A DNA stretch of 64,000 nucleotides from Zonotrichia leucophrys gambelii (Eukaryota > Chordata > Aves > Passeriformes > Passerellidae), in assembly GCF_028769735.1 (NCBI RefSeq), contig NC_088171.1, positions 141,133,917 through 141,197,916 on the forward strand. The letters are read 5' to 3'. Both the position numbers and the translations under genes were made by a program. Each line of letters opens with the position of its first letter. The first letter of the stretch is position 1. The notes under the pieces are model-generated. The model was given only the letters and a program-made list of their open reading frames with translations. It had not been told where the DNA came from and ran no database searches. Of the stretch, positions 13,729 to 24,800 are shown in pieces.

Positions 13729-13748
13729 TGATGTCACAAATGACATCA
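13729..13748. promoter_or_regulatory. Inverted pair of CRE-like sites (candidate regulatory element)
   Basis: TGATGTCA, a 4-base CAAA spacer, then TGACATCA form a perfect 8-bp inverted repeat. Each arm is one base from the CRE consensus TGACGTCA used by CREB/ATF bZIP proteins. An AP-1-type TGAGTCA lies 184 bp downstream at 13932-13938. A GGTTATTAACT segment reminiscent of an HNF1 half-site lies near 13857. The symmetry is directly visible; regulatory activity is inference. Confidence 0.3.
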
Positions 13749-14891
13749 GTCCAATAACTGCTTGTGGTTGTCATAGCCACAGTCTGTGACACCCAAACAA
13801 AGCAGCAGGAAACCAAAGCTGGCATACAGATGCTGTAATATTCATTACATTCCCTTTGGTTATTAACTGCGTGGTTAGGTATTTCTTTTCCATTGGAAAG
13901 AAAGGAGGAAGGGGGCTTAAAAGCAAAATCTTGAGTCACTGAGGAGGAGGAACGTGGTTTCCACCTCCATCTGACCAGTGTAGCTGGACTTCTCCATCCC
14001 AGTGCTCTTCCCCTGAGGTAATATTGCTCTGTCCTCAACTGCTCAACTCCCTTTGCAGTTGCTGCCATCCCTTCAGAGCATGTGGCGATGCTCCTGTGGA
14101 TAAGGCAATGGGAGACTCTGCACTGCTCTAGCACAAGCTGTGTCCTGGGGCAAAGCCTCCCAAAGGCTGGCAGGGAGGGAGGGCCAGGTCAGGCAGCTTT
14201 ACCTGCTGGGATGGCTGAGGCTGTCATTGTTGTGCTGCATGCATAGAGTACAGAAGGGTTTTTTCCATCTTTTGGGGGCATCACATGTGAGGGGGGAGTG
14301 GTTGTTTGCTGTTCTTTGTTTTGTTTTGTTTCTTGAATCTGTGAAATAAGCTTTTCTGGTTGAGCAGCAGAGCTTGTTTGTCCCTGCAAGATTTAATCAC
14401 TTACTCAGTTTTGCACAGTTGGCCTAATAGTAGGAAGGTGCTTGCTACAAAAAATAATGCAAATAATGTAAAAAGCATTTAAATAAATGACAGAAATAGA
14501 TGTGGTATGAGCACTGCATTTGCAAGACAAGCACTGGAGGTGGGTGGTTGGGGCTTGCTGGGGAGGAGCCCCCTCAGCCCCTCACTGCTGCAGGCCTGTG
14601 GGGAGCCACTGTCTGTGTGACCCTCACCAGAGCTTCCCCTTGCCCAGTGCCACCCCCTGTGTGCCCCACAGGGACATACTGACCCTGGGTACTCCAGCAT
14701 GGCTTCCCCAAAATGTCTGGGCATGTGATTGCTGGGCTGAGCCCAGGTAACCCCCCAGGTCTGTGCTGGGAGCAGGCAGCAAACACAGAGCACAGTCCAG
14801 CTCTGCATTCAGGCACTCGCTGCCGTGGCTCCTGCTGGTGCTTGCAGGGAGGTGCTCATTATATAATAGCTGCTGGTTGATTAATATGCTG
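13749..14891. other. Non-coding stretch between motif clusters
   Basis: No coding potential was recognised. The minus-strand frame over 13532-14134 lacks any domain and has no splice or promoter support. An AP-1-like TGAGTCA sits at 13932. Confidence 0.35.
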
Positions 14892-14941
14892 TGAGTCAGA
14901 AGCACCAGGGTATTTTAGCTTTCTCTAGTTGCTATGGAAAC
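14892..14941. promoter_or_regulatory. AP-1-like site next to an RFX X-box-like site (candidate enhancer)
   Basis: A perfect AP-1 heptamer TGAGTCA (14892-14898) is followed 29 bases later by GTTGCTATGGAAAC (14928-14941). That differs at one position from the palindromic RFX X-box form GTTGCCATGGAAAC. The flanks contain AT-rich homeodomain/MEF2-like strings (TTTAATTAAAAC near 14970). The motifs are visible; enhancer function is inferred and needs conservation or chromatin data. Confidence 0.3.
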
Positions 14942-17900
14942 GTTATTTTAACAAATAGCTTTTTAATATTTAATTAAAACAGCTTTTGGCAAGCTGGAGT
15001 AAGAACTATTACAATTACTACTACAAAGGGTTAGCAGTGAAGTGTATTCCAGAGCCATGGGTTTTTTTTTGGTTGAGCCTGTGTCATGTGTCCCCCACCC
15101 TGATCTGTCAGCTTCAAAAAATTAAAAAAATAAAAACACCCAAGTAAAAATCACTAATTTATTGGTTGTGAGAGATGTGTTCTTGTTCCTAAGACACAAA
15201 GCAAATGTAATGCAAATCTGCAGTCACAATTGAAGGTTGTCACTTCTTTCAATGTGCAGTGCCAAGGCAGCCCTGTAAGGACGAAGCAGTGTGATAGCAT
15301 TTATTAATCACTGCTGTATCACTGGTGTTCCTTCTTCTACCTCTGCCTCCCCAATGAGCTCATTCCTGTTTTGTTTGCTTCGTGTTCCCTCTGTGTCAGG
15401 TTGGATGCTTTTCCTTGCCAGCTTGTGGAGGAGGCTGGTGCTGTGTCCGGATCAGGCTCTGGACAGATTCCTAGTCTTTTTTTAGGTGAGCTCCTCTGCT
15501 CCCTGATACCAAATGATTCTGCAGCAGAGACAAATGAACAGAGAACTCAGTCTCCAGAGAAAAATAAATATTTAACAGCTCTTTGTAAATAACCTTTATT
15601 TATAGAACAGTTGCAGGTTCTATCATACTTGGTAAATGGGGATGCTTTTTATGCAAGAATTCTGCCTTGAGGGACTCAGTGGATGCTTAATGTCGTCTGT
15701 GATATAATAATGAAATAAATGTGTCGCTCTCATGGGATTCCCTTCCAGCCCCTATTTCCTGTGATTAACTTCAGTATTGCACACTTCATCTCTATTCACA
15801 TCACAGTCCTTAATATTGTACTGAAACCTTATTTGGAAGGTAACACCTTCATTTCCTGAGGGCAGGGGAAGGGTGTTGAGGGTTGTGACTTGTGCAGGTG
15901 GTTCTGAGGCTGTGTGTACATCCATCATGTACCATTTGTGGTGGCTGGTCCAGGCCTGGGGATCTATGAGCTCAGCCTCTCACTCTGAGAGTCTGGGATG
16001 GTGCTGTTACCCCATTTTATAAATGAGTGAAAGCAAACCTGGAGAGATGGGTTAGGATGTGTTTCACCCCAGCTGCCTACAAATTAAGCAGTTATTCTAT
16101 AGTAGCTGTCTAACCACTTCCAGCATCAGTTGGAAGACTGCACCATTTGCAGAGATGTTTCACCCTGCTTTAGGACAGGTGTTTGAGGCAGATCACAAGC
16201 ATAGCCCTCACACTTGTCTATCTCTCCCCATTCAACTCTGAGCCATAAACTAGATGGGGAAAAAGAAACCAAGAGGAATGCCACGCTGACCAAAGATGAC
16301 CTATACAATTTCTGTAGTGGTCCATAACAGTGTTCCAGGCTGTAGGATGTCCTTGCTCTTCAAACTGCTCTGGTCACACAGTATCAGGTGGGCCTTCCAA
16401 GGCAGCACAGCTAATCTCTGCTACTCATTGCTCACAGCTGGGCATCTGGGATTTAACAGCTCAGAAGGATATGCAAAACCAGTCCCCAGGCATGTAAACT
16501 AAGGTGCTAAAGATTTGTCTAAAGCGTTCCAGCAAGCCAGGAAGAGAATTAAGGCTTTCCTTCCTGTTTACACTGGAGGTGTGTTGTCATGACCAAAACA
16601 AGAGTGAGAATATTATTGCTGCAGTAATACAGCAAGTACTATGGGTATGTTAGGCAGTTCTTTAAAAAAAAACCTTCTGAGTTGTGTCCCATACTTCTTG
16701 CTAAGTTCTTTGATGTCTTTTTAAATCCCTACTAGCTGATAGCAAACTCATCTAATCCAAAGGTGATCCCAGGATATGGCAGGAGCTGTGATGGAGGCAG
16801 GGTCTCTGGATGGTGACAGCCACAGAGCAGCACATGCTTGCAGCCACCTGTCTCAGCTGCTGCTTCCTGAGAGGTCTCTGGGAAGGAATCCTTTTCATTT
16901 TCTACCACCAAGCACCTGACACACTGCAAAACCCAAATTTTCATGCTTTCATAGCAAATGTGGGTCTCCATTGGGCTTGCAAGGCAGCAGCCAGGACAGG
17001 CTTTGCAGTGGGAAGGTGGGAGCTCCTGCCATGCTGGAGGGGCAGCATGGGGTGGGGGCAGGCAGGGGCTGTTGTGGGGGAAGCTGACAAGCAGATGGAT
17101 GAAGCTGGCATTGCCAGGGGAGTGGAGGAGGTGAGTACTGCTCTGTTAGCAGATGTGATCAGGCTGCCTCAGAGGGACAGGGGGACTGAGAGTTCTGAAC
17201 CAAATGCCCTGACCAAAGGGAACCTGTGGAACTGTTCCTTGGGAGGAGCTGGGAAGGGTTTGGTTGAGGGTGACTGGCAAGGGTAGAGGTCTGAGCACTG
17301 GTGCTTTTGAGTATTAAAAGGCAGTGGGTTAAGTACCTGAAATAGGACTTGTTGCAAGAAGGTACAGAAATAACATTTCTACCTGAAATTTTCTTCAAAT
17401 GGCCCAATTTTGCAAAGGATACAGAGACAAGTGCTCCAGAATAGCAGTCCTGCTTGAGCTACATGCTAAGAGAAATGGTTATGGGTGGCTGATAGTGTAA
17501 ATACTGACAGGGCAGCAGATGGGGGAGCCAGGAGGGTCAGGCCAGCTCTGCTGTCCCTGTCCCTGAGCAGAGGGGAGCAGTGGGTTGTTGGGGAGGGATG
17601 GCTCTGCCAGGAGTCTGTGTGGTGGAGCAGGCCTGGTGCTGAGAGATTTGGGGGAGTCCTTGATGCTCAATGCTCCTGGGTGCTGGGATGGGTGGCAGGT
17701 CTGGAAAGCTGTTACCCAGGAGGGAAATTAGAATTGATCATCAGGAGGGGGAAAAAGTAGAAAGTGGGAGCCTGAATTTCTATTTGGGTAGATGTGCAAA
17801 GGAATTGTATGGAAAAGCTGAAATGTGATTTATGAGGGGAAATAAATGCTGTACAGTGAACACAGACTGCTGTGAGAGAGTTTGCCTGTCAGGTCCTCAG

Positions 17901-18818
17901 CTCAGCATCAACTACTCAGCCTCCCTGTATGGGTGCAATGTGCTACACAGATTTTCAATTTACAGTAATTTGGGACGTGCATGTAGTCTGGAGAGGTGTG
18001 ACAGGCACTCAGGCAGGTCTGACTTTCCCTCCCCTGAGGATAAGGGCGGATCCAAGGTGGCAGAAAGACCTGTGTGGGAGCAAAGGGCATGTCTTGCCCA
18101 ATTAGTGCTCATAGCATAGATACAGCAGTAAAAAAGGACTCCACCAAAATAAAGCCCAAGGCTTGTGGGGTTTTATTTTGGGTTTTTTTTCATGTGATTT
18201 GGGATCCATGTACACACCTGGCATTGCAAATCTGTGGTCTGTCACAAATCCCTGTGTAACCAAGCCTGGGATCTTCTCCCCTCACTTAAACTCTCATCCC
18301 CTCCCCTTAAAGCGAAACCAGGCTTTGCCAGCTTTCCTCTTCACTGCTCCCAGTGGATTTCAAAGGTGCACTGCTGCTTCCATGTCTGCCTGATAAGCAA
18401 GAACATCAAGGGATAGAATAGAGTTCAGTGAATTGAAGGAGAGAAGTTGGAAGTGACAAAAATGGCAATGAACTTTTCCTGAAGCTTTCCATCTCCCCCT
18501 GTTCCAGACGTTTCCTTCTTTTTGCTACCATCAGTAGTTTTTGGTAGTTTTTTTGTCTCAGTGGCTGCTCACTCATGGAGATGTCTCTTGGAAATCAGGA
18601 GCCCAAGGTCTTGATAGCAGGAGCACCTGGACCTGTGAATCTGCTGTGTGAATGTGCTTCTGTCTCCTAAGGCAGCAAATACAGTGGGGGTATCACATCA
18701 CCAACAGTTTCACAGAAACAACTGATGTTTTTGTATGGGTCATTTGTGCCAATTTCCCTGTTAGTGGCATTAGGCTGGAGCATCCCATAGGCACTGAGCA
18801 CAGTGGTGGTCTCTGAGT
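14942..18818. other. Non-coding stretch with one MIR-like relic
   Basis: Mostly unique sequence without recognisable genes. A degenerate MIR-like SINE fragment is listed separately at 16000-16065. Confidence 0.4.
16000..16065 (-). mobile_element. Possible ancient MIR-type (CORE-SINE) relic
   Basis: GTTACCCCATTTTATAAATG followed by AGTGAAAGCA resembles the reverse complement of the MIR segment around its CTCATCTGTAAAATGGGG landmark. The match is short and degenerate and rests on my recollection of the consensus. It could be chance similarity. Confidence 0.35.
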
Positions 18819-18865
18819 TGACTCAGTTTTCATTGTCAGCATTAGTTATGACTCAGGTATAAACA
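18819..18865. promoter_or_regulatory. Twin AP-1/MARE-like sites 30 bp apart plus FOX-like site
   Basis: Two identical TGACTCAG octamers start at 18819 and 18849, exactly 30 bp or about three helical turns apart. Between them is TCAGCA, a half Maf-recognition element in reverse. Immediately after is TATAAACA (18858-18865), a forkhead-like site. TGACTCA is the AP-1/NF-E2 core. Site identities are visible; a functional role is inference. Confidence 0.3.
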
Positions 18866-21800
18866 ATCTGGCACATTTCCTGTCTGCATTCTCCAAGTCC
18901 CCTCTTCCCTGTGTGCCTCAAACCAGATATCTCTGTGTTTGCCATGCTCTGAAACCCAGCCAGGCTTGCAGCAGATGAATCAAACCCTGCTGTGCTTGGG
19001 GCAGCTGCATTTCAGATGCTGCTGTGAGTTTGTGTAGGGAAGGGCAAGGGGGATGAAATGCTTGCAAAGAGCACCTACTGCAGGAGGAGACTGGAGCTCT
19101 AGCAGGACAGGGAATGGCCTTGCATTTATTGTCTTTGTTATTAATATTGGATTAAAATGTGGTTTATGTTACTTACAGTATATATGTAATTTTACCTAGT
19201 GAGTGTGTATTAACTATTATATATGTGAATGCAAAGAGAAACTGGTTGGGGGGTTTTTTAGCTCTTCCATAAAGCATTCAGTAGATTCCCAATTTGATGT
19301 GACCTTGCTGTCCTGTTGAGGAAGTTTTCCTGTCTGACCATGCAGGATTTGCTTTGGCAGCTGCACCCATAGCACCGAAGCCCTTTCACCACAGGTGGTT
19401 CCAGTGGCAGAGGGATGCTCCCCTTGCCTCCCCACACTCAGACAGTCACTCCAGGCTTCTTTACCAGCTCAACCCAGGCTTTCCCACAGCAGAGTCTCAG
19501 ATGTCTGGATTCTTAAAATAATCATGGTGCAATAACAGAATAACAGCTTGAACTGGTGCCTCTGGAGGTGGGACATCAAACAAAGGAATCCTTAGGCTTT
19601 TACATCCCCACAATCTTACGTGCATGAAAGTCTGGGCTCTTCCTGCTGAGTTTTTGGCTCCTGCACAGGGGTCCTCTGTGCCTTTTGTTGTGCAAAGGGT
19701 CATTGCCAGCTCTCGCCTCGGGCTCCCTCCACTGAATGTATTCCTCAACATCTCCAATGGTTTCACCTTCAGTAAAAGAACCCTCTGAGTGGCCATGGAC
19801 AGGCCAGCCCTCTGATACTGGAAGAGTGCAGAGGAGAAGCAGCTTTCTTCTTTGATCTTGCTACTGCTGGAGTCAGTAGCAAAATTTCAGAGGACTTCAA
19901 TGAGCCAGGATCAGCCCTCTAAAAATACTCCCAAGGCACTGGGGAAAGCACTTGTGAGTAGGTGAGAAGCAGCCCTTACGTGCCTATGGGGTGGAAGGGA
20001 GCACACCCTTATTAATAAGTGTTGTTTCTTTATGAATATGTTTCATAAAGAAATCTCTGCACTGGTAGTGTAACATGTAAGGCTGTCTGTGGCAGCAGTA
20101 AGTTTTGATCTGTTACTGTAGAAATTCTGCCTGTTTTTTGTAAGAAGAAGATCCAAATGCACCTTCCTTTGCTGTGTGTGAAAATCTGAAGGGTGCATTT
20201 TGTGCATGTCATGAGGATCTCTGAGCATCTCTTTCCAGCTGAGTCTGGATGAGTAATTGTGTCATTTGGACAAACTCCTGATGCATACATCAGCCTTGTG
20301 CTAGCCCTGACTGCCAGAGGTGGCAGTGAAATCAGAGGTACACCCTGTGTGTTAAAAGCAGTGTAAAGCTTCCAGAGCCTGCCATAACCCTTGGGGATTC
20401 CTAAGAGTGGTTTCAAGCATAGGAAGGAGATAGGGTAGGCTGGGGGTCAGGTTTGCATCCCCGGCATGTAATATGATATGTCACCATGGTGGTGGCATTG
20501 GCAAGCATGAGGGGATGGTGGTGCTCATCTCCTTTCCCAGCAGAGCACAGCTCCAGTGTGTCCTTTAAGCTTGAAGCTAACCAGGAAAAAGAAAACAACT
20601 CTGTGCTCAGCCCTTGAGATGGCCCCAGCAGCACTGTGCAGTTGTGATAGATCTGGTACACACCAAGCTGTGCCCTCAGGGACAGGATAAATGGAGAGAA
20701 GGGAGATGGTGACCTCCAAAAAGCTGCAGTGGTGGCAGAGGGGAAGGAAGCAGTGATTTAGCTCCTCTTGGTAGAGGAGTAAGTGACTTCAGAGAGCATT
20801 TAAATAGCAAAACAAGTAGAAGGTATTTTGAGGGTTTCATAAGCTGGCTGCAAAAGTAATAAACTTGAAAAAATCTCATTTATAAGGGCAAGGAGTTTCA
20901 AGGCTGCATCTCTCAGCAGCATCCCAGGGTTAGGAGAGCCGTGTGATCATTCCAGTATCTTAGTGTGCTTCAGGCTCATGCAGGCTTGGTTTCATACCTG
21001 TCCAGCACCTCCCTCTTCTTGTGCATCCATTCTCTCCTTGCTCAAAAGTGCTGGGTCTGTGAGAGGAGCCTTATTGTGCCACTGCCAGTGACTGGGGCTT
21101 CCCACTTGGCAAATGTGAAATAAAAAATTAAAAAAAAAAACATGCAACAAAACAACTAGAAGGTATAGCTGGTGAAATACCCCTGCAAATCACAATCCCT
21201 GCTTCTGCCACACATCACTTGCCTGCCAAAAAACACAGAGCTGTGCCCATCAGGTGTCTGAGGCTGCTCATGGGTAGATCCCTGTTAACTGTGGCTTCTC
21301 CTCCTCCGTCTGTGCTGTGCTCTGGGATGTGTCAGGGGAATGGAGCACTGGGCTCAGGTGTTGTGTGCTCTGCCCTGGCTGCTGAAACACACCAGTAAAT
21401 TTAGTGGTGGCAACATCATCATAATGAGCACCAACAGCACAACTCTGCAATTTTCCTGAAGTTTTTCCTTACAGGACCCCTTCTCAACACCCTGAGCACT
21501 GAGGTGACTTTACACAAACTGGCTGCTGACTGAACCTCTCCTTTAACATGTGCTGCTTTTGTATTGCTTTCAAATGCTAGGGATTTTGCAAGAAATGACA
21601 TTTCAAATGCATCAGCTCTTTCCCCATGCAGTGCAGTTTTGTGGCCTCAGCTTGTCCTGGTGTAATGTCTGCTCAGGTGGAGGCTCCTGGGCTGTTCATT
21701 GACTTGCTCACATTTTGTGTCTTCTCCACAGCTGTGGAGCACCAGGTCTTTTTCCAAAAGGAGCCATCCTCTTCTATGCAGCCTCCTTGGTTGCTGTTGG

Positions 21801-24800
21801 TTTGCTTTCCAGAGAACTCCAGCAGGATTAACCTTGGCAGCACTCTGTGCCTCTGCTCTTCCTCAAACACTGAGCCTTGAGAGCTCTGAAAGGCAGGACA
21901 GTCCTGGGTCACCTCACAGGAAACCAAGATGTTCCAAGAGTTCCTGTAATTAGCTGCACTTTCCTTCTTAGACTCCCAAATCTGCTTGAGCCAAGGAGCC
22001 AGCTGTCCTATTTGCTGGCCAGATCCCTTTGTGTGTCCTGGGGCTTTCCCTGTCTTCCTGCTGGTGGGAGCCTCAGCTGGGATGGCAGCACAGACCCAGA
22101 ACATTGGAGATTTGAGTACAGAAGACAAAGGAAAATTAGGTTGTGTCTGCTTTACAAAGGCTGGATTTTTTTCCAGACAGTTGGAAGCTGGGGGTGGGAG
22201 GGCTTTGTATTCCTGTGGGTGAATTTGGTGAGTTGGTTTTTTGTTTGTTGGTTTTTTTACTTGATCAAAAAGGAGGCTGACAGCATGGCTGGATCCATGC
22301 ATGCTGCCAGTCTGTGCATCCTTCCCTGGGTGGGTTACTGGAGGTGCCTGGTGCTCCTCTGCTGCTCCTTATCCCCTTCTCCAAGACCCTCCTCATCAGA
22401 GGGTGGTGCCACATTGCTCTGTGCCCCTTCAGCACAGCAACCATTGACCCCAGGTGAGCCTTGTTTCACTGGAGGTCCAGGAGGGTGCTCCTCCCTTTGC
22501 AAGGTTGGTGTCATTCAGGTGGATCCCACTTGCTCCTTGCCCTTTGCAGGGTACAAGTACACCCAGCTCGTTGCCTGAAGGGTTTGAGCAAAATCTGTCT
22601 GGCTGCATGAGCTGAAATTTGTTCAGTTTATCCCTAAAACAAATTTGCCTGCGTGGAGCTATTGTCAGAGACAGTAATGCTTGGTTTTGCTTGTTACTCC
22701 TGAGCCACCAATTGTAGAACACGTAGCTTGTTGCTCAAAATTGCTATTTTTACCATAGTGTTAGCAGAGAGTTTTGAAGCATATTGACTGGTGAAGACAG
22801 CAATATTTAACACCATTTTTATTTTACCTTCAAAGCAATTTACATCTAATAGTCCTCCTGACTCCCCTGTTAGCAGGGACATAGTGTGGAAACTCTTTGG
22901 GACAAGGAGTGGTGCTTGTTTGGGTTGGTAGCAGTGACTTTGTGATTGGAGAAAAACTGTTGATCTGGGTAAACCTTCTTGCCAGAGAAATCCTGCCTAT
23001 GAATCATACAGAGAAATGACTTTACATGAATAACTCAAAAATGCTGGAGAAGGTATTAGGATTGAGATGATTTAGTGCAGTCAAACTGTATCTTGTTTTT
23101 CTGTAATTTATGTAAAGCAGTTTTATCTGTCTTGGGGGGTGTGTGTTCTTTTCTTGTTTAAAGTTCCAGAAATCTGCATGGGAGATCTTAAAATTGGATG
23201 AGTATTGTGTGAAGGCATTTCTGAGTTAAGCTGTAACCTGAAGCATAAGAAAAAAGGTTTTCTTAACTTGCTGTAGTAAATTATATTTTTAGCAAATTAT
23301 ATTTGAACCAGTGTTGCATGCCATTAAATATATGGTGAATCCCATCTGACAGATGTGCCAAAAAGGAGTCTGAGATAATGTGACCAAAATGTCATGCAGT
23401 AACCATGGTCATATAAGAGAGTAATTTCCTGGAATATAATCCTCAGGGATTGTAAAATTAAATTTGAAAATGTATCCCTATTTCTATCTTGCCCCTTGTA
23501 AAGTAAAACCGCTGGAAACTGTTAACTCCTTGGTGGTTCTTACAGCAGCTTGTGAAGATTAAACTTCTTGTTGGGTCTCTTTTTCCTACTCCAGCTTCAC
23601 ATGCCAAGGAGAAAATGAATCCTTGCACCATCCATGGTAGCAACACTTGTAGTGCACGTGATTGAGGTTCCATATAGAGATGTGGATGTTTTCTGCTTTG
23701 TTCTTCAGGTCTAACAGATGTTTTTCAAGTCTTCAGGTTTCCTGAAACAGTGACCATTCATGGTAGTACCACTGCTGCCTATCAATGGGCAGAAAAAGAG
23801 TCTGGGCTTGTTTTGGGTTTATTTAGGATATGTGCAACTAGAAGGCACTGCATGTAGTTAAGTGTGTAAGGAACTGGTGCTGGCACTAATGGTGATGTTC
23901 TCCAGGGATCTTTTACACCTTTAGAGATGTATGATCTAATTATGGCAGTGTATCCTAAAACTGTGGTAATTAAACTGAAGAGATTACTGAGGTTATAGGG
24001 TATGGTTTTCTGAGTTAACTTCCAAACCTGTCTCTAATCTGTGTTTTAAACAATGAATTCAACTTCTAACTAATCTTCCTTAACTTGCACTATGTTAGTC
24101 AAGCAGCTAACTGGGAGCTCTTGCAGGCTCCAGTTAGTTTGCATAGCCCTTATTGAATTAGACTGGAAAAGCACGGTGGAATTTGAAAGAAAAGCAGAAT
24201 GTGGAATTGTGATCTTTCCTTTTTATGTCGACTTTTTGAAGGAGGAAGACTCTGATCTCTTTATCTATGTGGATCATCAGATGAAAAAAATACAGGAAAC
24301 ATGTATTTTATCATTGCTGCCTTGGGCAAGATTCTGAGCTGGAGGTTGGGCTAAGAACTGGGCAGGAGTGAGGGTCATGGCAGCTCCTGTGCATTTGGCA
24401 GAGCCTGGAGTCCTGGGCAGGGCCCTGCTGGTAAAGGGGAGCTGCCCCTGCCCAGGGGGATCCCAGAGCAGCAGGGCTGCCCTGTGGACATTTGAGCTAA
24501 ACCCAGAAGGACTGCAGGAGGCTGAGGGCAAAGCTGTTTCTTCTTCATTCTCCCCTTCCTCTCCCAAGTCCTTACAGCCCTTTGTTGCTGATGATTTATT
24601 TCTCTCTCCCTTCCAAGCAACCCCAGAATCAGTAGAAGTGCAACCCAAAATCTGCTGTTTTCGTCATCTGCTTACAAATTGTCCTTCCCCTCAGGAGAGC
24701 CCATCAAAATACCCATAGGCACACACACACAGAACAAACTTACAGTCCCACCAGGATAAATGTTGTATTAAAATCACACATGTAACATCATCAAGCTCTG

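Noticed and set aside
13532..14134. 200-codon minus-strand frame
   Set aside because: No recognisable family, and it crosses the CRE-like dyad and AT-rich sequence. There is no transcript signal around it.
21673..22578. Overlapping antiparallel frames of 233 and 209 codons
   Set aside because: Both cover the same bases, lack recognisable domains, contain biased low-complexity composition and have no promoter, splice or poly(A) support. They are chance frames in GC-richer intronic sequence.
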